NCBI GenBank assembly: GCA_903901875.1 | Contig: CAIUSO010000045.1 | Location: forward strand, 40,930 to 104,929 | Reading direction: 5' to 3' | Source: an uncultured Geobacteraceae bacterium | GTDB taxonomy: Bacteria; Desulfobacterota; Desulfuromonadia; Geobacterales; Pseudopelobacteraceae | Length of the DNA stretch: 64,000 nt | Shown: positions 18,109-26,266 of the stretch, piece after piece | Numbering within the stretch: the stretch's first letter is position 1 | Layout: each line of letters starts with the position of its first letter | Position numbers and translations under genes: made by a program | The notes under the pieces: generated by a model | Seen by the model: the letters and a program-made list of their open reading frames with translations, nothing else | The model's database searches: none | Told to the model about the DNA's origin: nothing

Positions 18109-18733
18109 AACGGAGGTTGTTGACCAGACCTGGCACCGGGTATGCCACCATTAACTCGGCAGAGTAGGGGTGGTATAATTCCGTGAGGAGGGCCGTTTCG
18201 TCGGTGGAACAGTCCAGCCAGAGGTTATACTGCTCCGGCTGGAGTATCACCGGCATACGGTCATTGATGGGTTGAACCAGTTCATTTGCTTCGGTGGTAA
18301 GGATGGCGCAGGTTTCAACGTCAGTACCGTCTTCCCTTCGGAAATGGTTCCATATTCCGGCAAAACCGACGGCAGAGCTATTGGCAAGACGAATATAGTA
18401 GGGTTGCTTCTGGCTCTCGGAGGGCAACCAGTCGTAAAAACCGGACGCGGGAATGATACACCTTCTCCCGCTGAGGGCAGAAGCGTAATCCGTATCCGTA
18501 CCAATCGTTTCCGAAGGAATATTGATTACCGGTTGCCCACTTCCTTCCGGTTCGCCAGTAGTCAATCCCCACGTGAGGGTATCAAGCCTGTTCCGGTTTC
18601 CGCCCCGCCGTACCACAACGATATTCTGGCCGGGAGCAATGTTATAGCGCAGCTCGTATTGTGGAATTTCAACCAGATCAAATGTTTTTGCCAGAACTTC
18701 CGGGTGTATATTTAAAGTGAATCGACTGCACAT
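18077..18733 (-). CDS. SOS response-associated peptidase (SRAP, YedK/HMCES family)
   Basis: A protein that covalently caps abasic sites in single-stranded DNA. ATG 18733 (RBS GAAGGAG) places Cys at position 2 (MCSRF), the residue that after Met removal forms the thiazolidine link. Other family signatures: NIAPGQ, TLTWGL, the RRCIIPASGFYDW motif containing the active-site region, and NDRMPVIL. Length (218) is normal. The upstream in-frame extension to 18790 would bury the catalytic cysteine and is rejected. Confidence 0.92.
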   Translation of the reverse strand: MCSRFTLNIHPEVLAKTFDLVEIPQYELRYNIAPGQNIVVVRRGGNRNRLDTLTWGLTTGEPEGSGQPVINIPSETIGTDTDYASALSGRRCIIPASGFYDWLPSESQKQPYYIRLANSSAVGFAGIWNHFRREDGTDVETCAILTTEANELVQPINDRMPVILQPEQYNLWLDCSTDETALLTELYHPYSAELMVAYPVPGLVNNLRFDSASCIIHM

Positions 18734-19036
18734 AGTTCGCTCCTTCGATGATGAGGTGATACTATACGTGAAAAACAGTGTCTTTGACAAATAATTTTAA
18801 CTATATTGAGCGATATTACTGCAAAAAAAATTAACCAGAATCTATTTATGCCGTTACCAGCGTGGTACATGGGGGGGAGAACGCAGGGGGATTCGACTTG
18901 AAACGGCCGGTTTTATTATTCCGGACGGCTGGATCAGTATAAAAACAGTGGAAAAATAGTGACACTTCACGTATAGAAGTAGAACATACTGGGTCAATTG
19001 TCTTCTCGAAGAGACCCCAAGACCGGAGTGGGACCC
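18734..19036. other. Divergent intergenic region at the left edge of the magnetosome cluster
   Basis: About 300 bp between the reverse-strand SRAP gene and the first forward gene of the cluster. It must hold promoters for both directions. A TTGACA at 18784-18789 has no good -10 partner at normal spacing. No hairpin, repeat or RNA gene was found. Confidence 0.4.
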
Positions 19037-19702
19037 ATGAACATCGACGGGTTATACGAAATAATCGATATGGATCTGTGGAATAGCCCGGTGGCTGGCC
19101 TGCCCATACCGGTTCACATCAGTATTCAGGGGAAAAAGGGGAGGGTTCATTTCACCGGTTTTGATGGTCGTATGGAGATCAGAAAGAGCGGCGACAGGTA
19201 CCTGTTCACCTGGGAGGGGCATTACGAAGGTGAACGTCCCTGCGGCTACGGAAACTTCACGGTATCCGGTGGTGCCCTGAATGGCAGAATATATATGTAC
19301 GACTGCTACGACACCTCCTTTGTGGCACGGAAAACGACTCTGGTGAAAAAACGGGCCCGGAGGATTAACCGGGAGGTGCTTGTGGTGACCGCCCGACAGC
19401 CGTTCAAGGAGTGGGCCGAGTCTCTGTCCAGCTGGAATGGCAACCTGGGGGGGGATGTGACGGTCTATCGTTCGGTTTATCTGGTCCCGATCCTGGAGAA
19501 CGCTCAGCAGCGGGACGTGCTTCTTACCGCTCTGTACGAAGAAATCTTTACCGAACAGCTCTACAGCCGGAGCAGGAATGATGCCACCTGGCCTCTGAAC
19601 AGGACCATCGCACTCTTTAAACGGTGGTTTGATTCGGAATTTCATTCGATGGTTACGGATTTGACCGATGAGGATGCTGCTGAAATTGGCGGATACGAGT
19701 AG
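19037..19702 (+). CDS. Unrecognised protein at the start of the magnetosome cluster
   Basis: A 221-residue soluble protein. ATG 19037 follows GGAGTGGG; a TTG at 18998 extends it. The N-terminal half alternates short strands (VHISIQGKKGRVHFTGFDGR, YLFTWEGHYEGE) like a small beta-barrel. The C-terminal half is helical (YLVPILENAQQRDVLLTALY, LNRTIALFKRWFDSEFH). No membrane segment or signal peptide. It sits 30 bp before a glycine-rich membrane protein gene and is probably in the same unit. I know no magnetosome family to place it in. Confidence 0.7.
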   Translation: MNIDGLYEIIDMDLWNSPVAGLPIPVHISIQGKKGRVHFTGFDGRMEIRKSGDRYLFTWEGHYEGERPCGYGNFTVSGGALNGRIYMYDCYDTSFVARKTTLVKKRARRINREVLVVTARQPFKEWAESLSSWNGNLGGDVTVYRSVYLVPILENAQQRDVLLTALYEEIFTEQLYSRSRNDATWPLNRTIALFKRWFDSEFHSMVTDLTDEDAAEIGGYE

Positions 19703-19732
19703 AAAATTACTATAAGAGACGAGGTGGTGGGC

Positions 19733-19993
19733 ATGGCACACACAGAGGCAGCAGGGGCGAACCGGGAGCGAATCAGTTACGGTAGTACGCCGAGTGCAGG
19801 AGAGAACATCCATACGGCATGCTCGGTTTTTGGCAAGACGGTGACCGGTCTGGGGATCGGCGTGGTAACCGGCATCAGTCTGGTAGTGGTGGCCGCAGCC
19901 TCTGAAGTGGCCGTGCCGGCCATATTGTTGCTGAAAGTGCTCGGGTTTACCGGTGGTGCCTTTGGCTTTGTCAGCGGAATCAAGAAAGATTAA
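19733..19993 (+). CDS. Small glycine-rich hydrophobic protein, paralogue of 25684-25953
   Basis: An 86-residue protein with a polar N-terminus, then GLGIGVVTGISLVVVAAASE and VAVPAILLLKVLGFTGGAFG, probably two short membrane helices or a helical hairpin, ending GIKKD. The second copy at 25684 shares ENIHTAC, GKT, VVTGI, EVAVPA and the IKKD ending. Small, abundant glycine-rich membrane proteins (MamC, MamD, MamF, Mms6) control crystal size in known magnetotactic bacteria; this pair is similar in character but I cannot assign it to one of those families. ATG 19733 is chosen over a GTG at 19724. Confidence 0.65.
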   Translation: MAHTEAAGANRERISYGSTPSAGENIHTACSVFGKTVTGLGIGVVTGISLVVVAAASEVAVPAILLLKVLGFTGGAFGFVSGIKKD

Positions 19994-20133
19994 TGAGATA
20001 ATTGAATCTCGTGGTTGACACGTTTACAAAAATATGAAATAAGTTCAGTCAAGTAACTGGATTTTTACGCCTGATTAGTTTTTTTTAAATATAAAGTTAG
20101 TTGAAGAACATTTTGATATACGCGGAGGGATCT

Positions 20134-21213
20134 ATGGCTGCTCCAAAAATTATGAATGTTGGTATCGATTTCGGAAGTTCTATCAGTGTGATATCTGCCG
20201 ATAACGGTGTCCGTGCCTGTGTGCCGAGTTTTGTCGGCTTTCCGAAGGATATGATTGCCCGCAAGTTGCTCGGCAAAGAGTACCTGGTGGGTGATGATGC
20301 CATCAAGAACCGCCTTTCCTGTAATATCTTCCGTCCTCTGGAACGGGGGGTTCTCAAGTATTCGGACCATATTGATGAGAATGAAAGTGATTACCGGCAG
20401 ATTGTCTGGGTTGCCCAGATTATTTTCAATCACCTGATAAATCTGGCCACCCAGGGGAGACCACAGGATTTTATCATCCGTGCCTGTATCGGTACCCCCT
20501 CCCTTGCCAACGACAAAAACAAACAGGCACTGCTTGAACTGACCGAGTCGATGGTTGACTGTGCCCAGATAGTATCCGAGCCGTTCTCCGTTGCCTATGG
20601 CATGAATCTGTTGAGTAACACTCTTATTGTTGACATCGGCGGCGGCACCGTTGACCTCTGTCGTATGCAGGGTGTCTATCCGACTCAGGAGGATCAGCTG
20701 ACGGTCTATAAAGCGGGCGATTATATCGATAACGTATTCTTTGACCTGCTGGACGCAAAATATCCTGACGCCAATTACACCATTAATATGCTCAGAACCT
20801 TTAAGGAAGAGAACGCCACCATTTCCGATACCGACGAGAAGCTGGTGCTTACCCTTCCGGTCTGCGGCAAGCCGACTGAACTGGATTTGACCGACGAGCT
20901 CCGCCAGGCGTGCAGCTCCATCGTTCCGGAAATAGCTGACGGCATCAAATACCTGATCTCCACCCATGACCCCGAATTCCAGGAAGAGTTAAAGGGAAAT
21001 ATCGTTCTGGCCGGCGGAGGCAGCAAGATCATCGGTCTCTGCGAAGAGCTGGAAAAATATATGACCCAGTCACTTGGATATGGCAGTGTTCGCAGAGTAC
21101 CCGATCCTGTGTACGCTGGTGCCAACGGTGCCCTGTTGTACTGCAAGGATATGCCTGAGGATTTCTGGACCGAACTGAAGGAAAGCAGAGGACAAAAAAC
21201 TGCAAAAAAATAA
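20134..21213 (+). CDS. mamK: Magnetosome actin-like protein MamK
   Basis: A 359-residue actin-fold ATPase that forms the filament on which magnetosome chains are organised. Nucleotide-binding motifs are intact: phosphate 1 GIDFGSS (from Gly10), phosphate 2 DIGGGTVDL (Asp167) and adenosine motif AGGGSK (from Ala293). Sequence beyond the general actin fold is MamK-specific from memory: FPKDMIARKLLGKEYLVGDD, the QIVSEPFSVAYGMN segment, EDQLTVYKAGDYID, and the ending MPEDFWTEL. ATG 20134 follows GGAGGG; the frame also runs up to a TTG at 20101. A TTGACA lies at 20015 but lacks a good -10. The gene stands between small membrane-protein and repeat-protein genes, and other mam genes follow. Confidence 0.93.
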   Translation: MAAPKIMNVGIDFGSSISVISADNGVRACVPSFVGFPKDMIARKLLGKEYLVGDDAIKNRLSCNIFRPLERGVLKYSDHIDENESDYRQIVWVAQIIFNHLINLATQGRPQDFIIRACIGTPSLANDKNKQALLELTESMVDCAQIVSEPFSVAYGMNLLSNTLIVDIGGGTVDLCRMQGVYPTQEDQLTVYKAGDYIDNVFFDLLDAKYPDANYTINMLRTFKEENATISDTDEKLVLTLPVCGKPTELDLTDELRQACSSIVPEIADGIKYLISTHDPEFQEELKGNIVLAGGGSKIIGLCEELEKYMTQSLGYGSVRRVPDPVYAGANGALLYCKDMPEDFWTELKESRGQKTAKK

Positions 21214-21415
21214 GAATCTGCCGATGAGAGAAAGCAGTCGATTAACGGTACCTCGGGCACAGTGGCCGCACGTTAATTAAGATCTATTTCAGTGCCTGCA
21301 TGCGCTTCGATGCCCTCGATGCCTTCGATGCCCTCTTCAGGTTAACCATTCCTGGAGGGGGTGTGGTGTTTTTAGCAGACCAACCGGGGTGGGCCCGCTG
21401 ACAGCTTCATTATGA

Positions 21416-22039
21416 ATGCGAATTAACAGTGCCATGGTGAGGAACAGCATGGAGAGCAGCTCCAGAATCCGCAACGCGATGAGCCGGATAGCCCGTGCGG
21501 GGCGTTTGGCACTTACCCGTTCGGTGACCGCTGAAACGTCGAAGATCAGCAGGGTTCTGACGGTTTTAGCCCCCGACAGCAGGGAAACGCTGAACGCCAG
21601 AATCAGACTTCTGGAGAAGAAGATTCAGAGGGTGTCAACAGCAATCGGTAAAGAATGTTCACGGCACCCGACGCTGGAGGCGGCCCTCTCATCAAAGCCG
21701 GTGAGAAGTTCCCTTGCCACCGTTAAAGAGCTGACGAAGGAACTGGAGCGGACCAGACTGCGACTGGTGCGGCGCGCAACCCGGAAAATCGAAACGGGGT
21801 GGCGGCAGCGACCCTTTGCCTCTGGGTCACGCCGGTTGGGTAGAGGGGAAAAGAAGCTTATCCGGATAACGTCACGGTTGTTCAATGTGATTAAGGCCAA
21901 AGTGTCAGAGCATCTCCCCCCGGAGAAGGGGGGCTTTGAGCAGGCGGTTCGGAGCGGAAAACGAATAATCAGAGCATTGGCCAGATTATGGCGGTCCAGG
22001 GTAGGGCCACCTACTGGGCTGAACCGGGTACACACTTAA
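21416..22039 (+). CDS. Basic coiled-coil protein sharing a repeat module with the next gene
   Basis: A 207-residue, strongly basic protein (about a fifth Arg and Lys). It contains a module also present three times in the next protein: a hydrophobic helix, a turn (LAPDSRE here, LPGEKSG there), then a long charged helix (RIRLLEKKIQRVSTAIGKE) ending with HPTLEAALSSKPVRSSLATV. A second partial module occurs near the C-terminus (LFNVIKAKVSEHLPPEKGG). No known family recognised. It lies between mamK and the large acidic repeat protein; opposite charge of the two neighbours suggests they may bind each other. Confidence 0.65.
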   Translation: MRINSAMVRNSMESSSRIRNAMSRIARAGRLALTRSVTAETSKISRVLTVLAPDSRETLNARIRLLEKKIQRVSTAIGKECSRHPTLEAALSSKPVRSSLATVKELTKELERTRLRLVRRATRKIETGWRQRPFASGSRRLGRGEKKLIRITSRLFNVIKAKVSEHLPPEKGGFEQAVRSGKRIIRALARLWRSRVGPPTGLNRVHT

Positions 22040-22078
22040 AGAAACGCCACGATATCGAGAAACGGGAAGGAGAAGACA

Positions 22079-24724
22079 ATGGGAAACACTTTAATTCTGG
22101 ATACGATTTCAAAAACGTTGAATGCGGGAGGGTCAGCACTTGTATCGGCAGTTGATGCCGGCGCGTCGGCGTTTAATTGTACCATGTCGGCATTGTCGCC
22201 GGGAGAAAGAACCAAACTCGGAATCAGGATCAAAACTCTGGAGTTGAGGATTCAGTCTTTGTACGTTGACTTTGCAAAAGCCAATGCCAAATTCTCTGAC
22301 CCGGCTGCCGCATTGGAATCAAAGGCGGCAAAAGACATACTGGCGGTTATCTCGGAACTGAGTAATGAAATAACAAAGATGAAGCAGCGGGTTACCGATC
22401 TTGATAAAGCCAGGGCGGAAATGAAAACTGCCAAGGGGTCATGTTGCCTCTCTTCCAAAATATCCCGTTCAATTTCGAGTATTTTGCCGGGCGAAAAGTC
22501 AGGGTTGCAGAATAAAATCCATGCAAATGAAAAGAAAATAGAGAGTCTCTACTGCGATTTTGCTAAAGAAGCAGCCAAACATTCGGATCCTGCCGCCGTT
22601 GTCGCATCAAAGGCGGTTTTCGGTATTTACGAAAAAATTAATGGGCTCACCACTGAAAACGAAACTCTTAAGCAAAAAATAGACGATCTGGCCAAGCCTA
22701 AGGCACCTGCGGCGAAACCGGCACCTGCGAAACCGGCACCCGCAAAACCGGGTGACAAGAAAATGCCCCCTGAAGCGACCGGTGTGGCCTCGTTCTTTGT
22801 TCATGCCATCTCTGACAAGCTTTCCGGATATCTGCCGGGTGACAGATCAGGGGCAGATAAAAAAACAACGGAAACGGAAAAGAAATTACAGGCACTGTAT
22901 CTGGAAGTTGGCAAGGAAACGGCCAAATATCCTGATCCGGCCGATGCCATGGTCGCTGAACCGGTCAAAAAACTTTTTGCACAGATAGCGGCACTCAAGG
23001 CCGAGCTGGTACCTGCGAGCCCGGTAAAAGCAGAAAAGCCGGCTGTAAAACCGGTTGAGGCTGGAGCGGCGGCCGTTGCCCCGGAAGTCGTTGCACCTGC
23101 TGTTGCCGATGCACCTGCCGTAGTTGAAACAGCGGGAGAAGTTGCAGTGCCTACGGAAGTTACGGAAGTTACGGAAGTGACAACACCTGTTGATGAAACG
23201 CCACTAGAAGCTGAAGTGCCAACAGTCGCTGATGAGGTTGCAGAAGTAGCAGAAGTAGCAGAAGTTACGGAAGTGATCGCCCCCGCCGTAGAAACGGCTG
23301 TTGAAGCTGAAGTGCCAGCAGTCGCTGATGAGGTTGCAGAAGTGGTAGAAGTTACGGAAGTGGCATTGCCTGTTGATGAAACGCCAATAGTAGCTGAAGT
23401 GCCAACAGTCGCTGATGAGGTTGCAGAAGTGGTAGAAGTGGTAGAAGTGACGGAAGTTACGGAAGTTACGGAAGTTACGGAAGTTACGGAAGTTACGGAA
23501 GTGACGGAAGTGACGGAAGTGACGGAAGTGACGGAAATCGCCGAACCAATCGCAGCTGGTGCTGATGAGATTGCTGTGGCCGAAGTGGCCGACGCGATTG
23601 AAACGGTGTCCACAACAAGTGAACTGTCCGAATCGGTTTCCTTCGGAAGTATCAAGATAAACCCATTTGCTGTTTCTCTGGCCGCTGAGCTGATTGCACC
23701 GGTTAGTGAGGAAGAGCCCGTAGTGGCGGAAGTAGCAACTGAAGAAGTGGTTGTCGCACCGGTAGAAGAGCTGCAGGCGGTGGAAGTCGCCGTGCCCGTT
23801 GAAGGAACCGAAGATGCGGTGGTGCTTGAATTCCCGCCAGCGATTAATAGCGAGCCTGCCATCGCCGTGGCAGCCGATGGTGATGATGCCGTTGCGGAAA
23901 TTGTGCCCGCTGAAGAGGGAGCAACGGAAGCGGTTGCAACTGCCGAAGCAGAGGTTAGCGTGCCATCGTCGGCCTTGGAACTTCCCCCCGGCATCCCGGT
24001 ATACGATGCGGAGGAAATTGTGATGCCGTTCGTTGAAAGTGGTGCTGATACTGCCGTAGAGAGTGCCGTTGATGCGGGCTCCGTTACTGAAACAGGTGAG
24101 CAGGTTGAACCGGTGACGGTACCGGAACCGGCTGCTCAAGACGATGAGAGTGACAAGCCCCGTGAGGTCGGAAGTTTTGCCACAACCGTGAGCGATCTGA
24201 CGAGTATGCGCACCAAAAGTTATACACCATCGATTTTTCTGGGAGAAACCAGAGTAAAACGTGCCGCATACCCAAGTTCGAGCTTTTCGTCTCTTACCGA
24301 TAGGGATGAACTCCCGTCACTCCTTGCTGCTGCGGAAACCGCTGAAAAGACAGAGGAGCAGGATGCTCTTGTGATGCCGGACACAGAAGTGGCGGTGGTC
24401 GCACCGCTTGAAGAGACAGCTGCAGAAGTGACGGAAACATCTGAAGCAGAGAGCACCGTGGCTGAAGAGGCAAATGTGGAAAACAGCAGTGAAGAAGCTG
24501 CCGTTCCGGAAGAAGAAGTGCCGTTATTGATGCCTCCGGCTGTCGGGACTGACTCTGCCGACGAGATTGCATCCAACGAAGATGCTCCGGTCACCGGGGA
24601 AGAAGTGGCAGTGCAGGAAGTTGATGCTGAAGAGGGAACGCCTTCACCAATAAATACCATTGTGTTTGACAATGCGCCGTCATCACCATTTTCAAGAAAG
24701 AAAACTCCCAAAAATCGGCGATAG
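22079..24724 (+). CDS. Large acidic repeat protein beside mamK, candidate MamJ-like tether
   Basis: An 881-residue protein. Residues about 20-310 hold three copies of a helix-turn-helix module (SALSPGERTKL, SSILPGEKSGL, GYLPGDRSGA; each followed by a coiled-coil helix and a DPA-AA-S/E-K segment). Residues about 320-700 are a long low-complexity, highly acidic region rich in Glu, Val, Ala and Thr, including ten consecutive EVT units and three longer repeats built on EVP-VADEVAEV. The C-terminus has a more ordered stretch (TTVSDLTSMRTKSYTPSIFL). RBS GAAGGAGA precedes ATG 22079. In Magnetospirillum the acidic repeat protein MamJ sits next to mamK and ties magnetosomes to the filament; position and composition suggest an analogous role, but no homology to MamJ is claimed. 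Confidence 0.7.
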   Translation: MGNTLILDTISKTLNAGGSALVSAVDAGASAFNCTMSALSPGERTKLGIRIKTLELRIQSLYVDFAKANAKFSDPAAALESKAAKDILAVISELSNEITKMKQRVTDLDKARAEMKTAKGSCCLSSKISRSISSILPGEKSGLQNKIHANEKKIESLYCDFAKEAAKHSDPAAVVASKAVFGIYEKINGLTTENETLKQKIDDLAKPKAPAAKPAPAKPAPAKPGDKKMPPEATGVASFFVHAISDKLSGYLPGDRSGADKKTTETEKKLQALYLEVGKETAKYPDPADAMVAEPVKKLFAQIAALKAELVPASPVKAEKPAVKPVEAGAAAVAPEVVAPAVADAPAVVETAGEVAVPTEVTEVTEVTTPVDETPLEAEVPTVADEVAEVAEVAEVTEVIAPAVETAVEAEVPAVADEVAEVVEVTEVALPVDETPIVAEVPTVADEVAEVVEVVEVTEVTEVTEVTEVTEVTEVTEVTEVTEVTEIAEPIAAGADEIAVAEVADAIETVSTTSELSESVSFGSIKINPFAVSLAAELIAPVSEEEPVVAEVATEEVVVAPVEELQAVEVAVPVEGTEDAVVLEFPPAINSEPAIAVAADGDDAVAEIVPAEEGATEAVATAEAEVSVPSSALELPPGIPVYDAEEIVMPFVESGADTAVESAVDAGSVTETGEQVEPVTVPEPAAQDDESDKPREVGSFATTVSDLTSMRTKSYTPSIFLGETRVKRAAYPSSSFSSLTDRDELPSLLAAAETAEKTEEQDALVMPDTEVAVVAPLEETAAEVTETSEAESTVAEEANVENSSEEAAVPEEEVPLLMPPAVGTDSADEIASNEDAPVTGEEVAVQEVDAEEGTPSPINTIVFDNAPSSPFSRKKTPKNRR
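23444..23533. repeat. Ten 9-bp tandem repeats coding for (EVT)10
   Basis: Ten consecutive units of GAAGT(T/G)ACG, in frame within the acidic repeat protein gene. The first unit ends GTGACG, the next five GTTACG, the last four GTGACG, a pattern that suggests blockwise expansion. Copy-number change would alter protein length without breaking the frame. Confidence 0.9.
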
Positions 24725-24873
24725 TCTGAGTCGCCCGGAAAACGGGGGAGCCGATATAATGTATTGTCTTGATGTCGGTACGGTCCTATTGTAGAGTGGG
24801 TGAAGAGTTATCGGAAAGTACCACCGGTCAGTAAGGACACGGGTAGGCCAAAACGTAGTGGAGTATGTATTAC

Positions 24874-25644
24874 ATGGATACAGTGCAGGCGAAAAAAGCC
24901 AGATTGCTCAAGGAGATGGGTGAGCGGGAACAGCATTTAAAAAGCGGTCGTCTGGTGGTTGAGTCGTCGTTGGACGTGGTTTTTGCGGTGGATACCACCG
25001 GAAGTATGGAATCTTATATCCATGAGGTGCGGGACAATATCCTCAAAATCATGGAAGATGTCTTTGAATTCACCCAAGGGGTGAGGATGGGTGTCATTGC
25101 CTATAAGGATCATGGTGATGAAGGGGAGAACGAATTTTATCTCACCAAAATTCTCCCTCTAACCTTTGACAAAAAAGAAATAGTGGAGTTTCTCCGTTCA
25201 CCGGACCTGCATATCGGGGTCGGTGGAGACGGTGCCGAAGCGGTGGAATGCGCCTTGTACGACGCAGCTAACCTTAACTGGGGACTGTCAAAAACACCGA
25301 AGGCCATTGTGCTGGTTGGTGACAAGCCGGCCCACGGCGTTATTGACAGCTTCCGTGCCTGTCCGCGAATGAAGGATTATCGGCAAGAGGTTGAGGTTAT
25401 CAAAAGCAAGGGAATCAAGATCTATCCGATTCTCTGCAATAATATTCACGAGACCGAATCCAGCTTTCGCTGGATGGCCAGTGAAACAGACGGTACCTTC
25501 ATCTATCTGGACGACATCACCAGTCTGAGCGATATTCTGACCGGTATATGTCTGAAAGAAACGGGTAAGCTTCTGGAATACAAGAGTAAGCTGCTTGAAT
25601 ACGGCGATAAGGTCCGGTTGGAGCATATTGTACTGCTGAACTGA
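24874..25644 (+). CDS. Von Willebrand factor type A domain protein
   Basis: A cytosolic protein of 256 residues made almost entirely of one VWA domain. The metal-ion-dependent adhesion site is intact: DTTGSM (Asp-x-Ser-x-Ser type, here DTTGS), the later threonine/aspartate positions in GDGAEAVE, and the VLVGDKPAHG strand. Such domains bind protein partners through Mg2+. ATG 24874 is chosen because GGAG lies 10 bp upstream; an ATG at 24865 is too close to it. A weak promoter-like pair (TTGTCT, 17 bp, TATTGT) lies at 24764-24792. Its role in the magnetosome cluster is unknown; it may connect membrane and scaffold proteins. Confidence 0.75.
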   Translation: MDTVQAKKARLLKEMGEREQHLKSGRLVVESSLDVVFAVDTTGSMESYIHEVRDNILKIMEDVFEFTQGVRMGVIAYKDHGDEGENEFYLTKILPLTFDKKEIVEFLRSPDLHIGVGGDGAEAVECALYDAANLNWGLSKTPKAIVLVGDKPAHGVIDSFRACPRMKDYRQEVEVIKSKGIKIYPILCNNIHETESSFRWMASETDGTFIYLDDITSLSDILTGICLKETGKLLEYKSKLLEYGDKVRLEHIVLLN

Positions 25645-25683
25645 TACAGAGTGGAACTAAACATACAAGAGAAGGAGGCGCCA

Positions 25684-25953
25684 GTGGATTCTTCAGCTGA
25701 CACCAAAGCAACGGAAAGTGGACGTATCGATATCAGTAGCTATTACCCCTCCCGGACCGAGGAAAATATTCATACCGCCTGTGCCATACTGGGCAAGACC
25801 GCCGCAGGACTTGGCGTCGGTGTGGTCACCGGTATTGGACTTGTTGTCGCCGCAGCGGCTGCCGAGGTTGCTGTGCCGGCGGTTCTGGTGCTGAAGGCCT
25901 TCGGTTTGACCGGGGGCGCACTCGGCTTTTTAACCGGTATTAAGAAGGATTAG
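25684..25953 (+). CDS. Small glycine-rich hydrophobic protein, paralogue of 19733-19993
   Basis: An 89-residue protein; GTG 25684 follows an ideal RBS (GAAGGAGG at 25671-25678). After a polar N-terminus come ENIHTACAILGKTAAGLG, GVVTGIGLVVAAAAAEVAVP and AVLVLKAFGLTGGALGFLTG, ending GIKKD. The close relation to the protein at 19733 shows a duplication within the cluster. It is followed by the mamL-like gene. A magnetosome-membrane protein affecting crystal growth is a reasonable guess only. Confidence 0.7.
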   Translation: MDSSADTKATESGRIDISSYYPSRTEENIHTACAILGKTAAGLGVGVVTGIGLVVAAAAAEVAVPAVLVLKAFGLTGGALGFLTGIKKD

Positions 25954-25968
25954 AATCCTACGGTAAGT

Positions 25969-26205
25969 ATGCAAAAAAAGCTTATATTCTTCTCCATAGT
26001 TACGCTGCTTCTGCTCGCCGTTCTCTTCCTTGACGGGAACAGCAGTCCGGTGCCGGTCAAGTTTATACTTGGCGAGCCGAAGCCGGTGGTGCTCAGTACG
26101 GTTGTCGTGGTCAGCGTCTGTGTGGGGGTGTTGCTGGCGGTGGTGGTGATGCTTTCGTTCAAGGCACTGCGCAAACCGAAAAAGGTTCCCCAGCTGGTCG
26201 AGTAA
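25969..26205 (+). CDS. mamL: MamL-like small membrane protein (LapA-type fold)
   Basis: A 78-residue protein with two membrane helices: KLIFFSIVTLLLLAVLFLDG, then a short loop (SPVPVKFILGEPKP), then VVLSTVVVVSVCVGVLLAVV, and a basic tail (FKALRKPKKVP). The two-helix layout with a V/F-rich loop matches the LapA domain and MamL of Magnetospirillum, also 78 residues as I recall, which is required for magnetosome membrane formation and has a positively charged tail. It lies 15 bp after the glycine-rich protein gene. The identification rests on layout as much as sequence. Confidence 0.6.
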   Translation: MQKKLIFFSIVTLLLLAVLFLDGNSSPVPVKFILGEPKPVVLSTVVVVSVCVGVLLAVVVMLSFKALRKPKKVPQLVE

Positions 26206-26266
26206 CGTCAGTCGGTGCCGATGACGGTACTATTGCGTATTTTTATATTGCAAAGGGGAACGAACT

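Noticed and set aside
20001..20060. Promoter before mamK based on TTGACA at 20015
   Set aside because: No acceptable -10 hexamer at 15-19 bp spacing.
22801..23994. 397-codon reverse-strand Ser/Thr/Ala-rich frame
   Set aside because: A mirror of the acidic repeat region; the STS repeats are the complement of the EVT-coding units.
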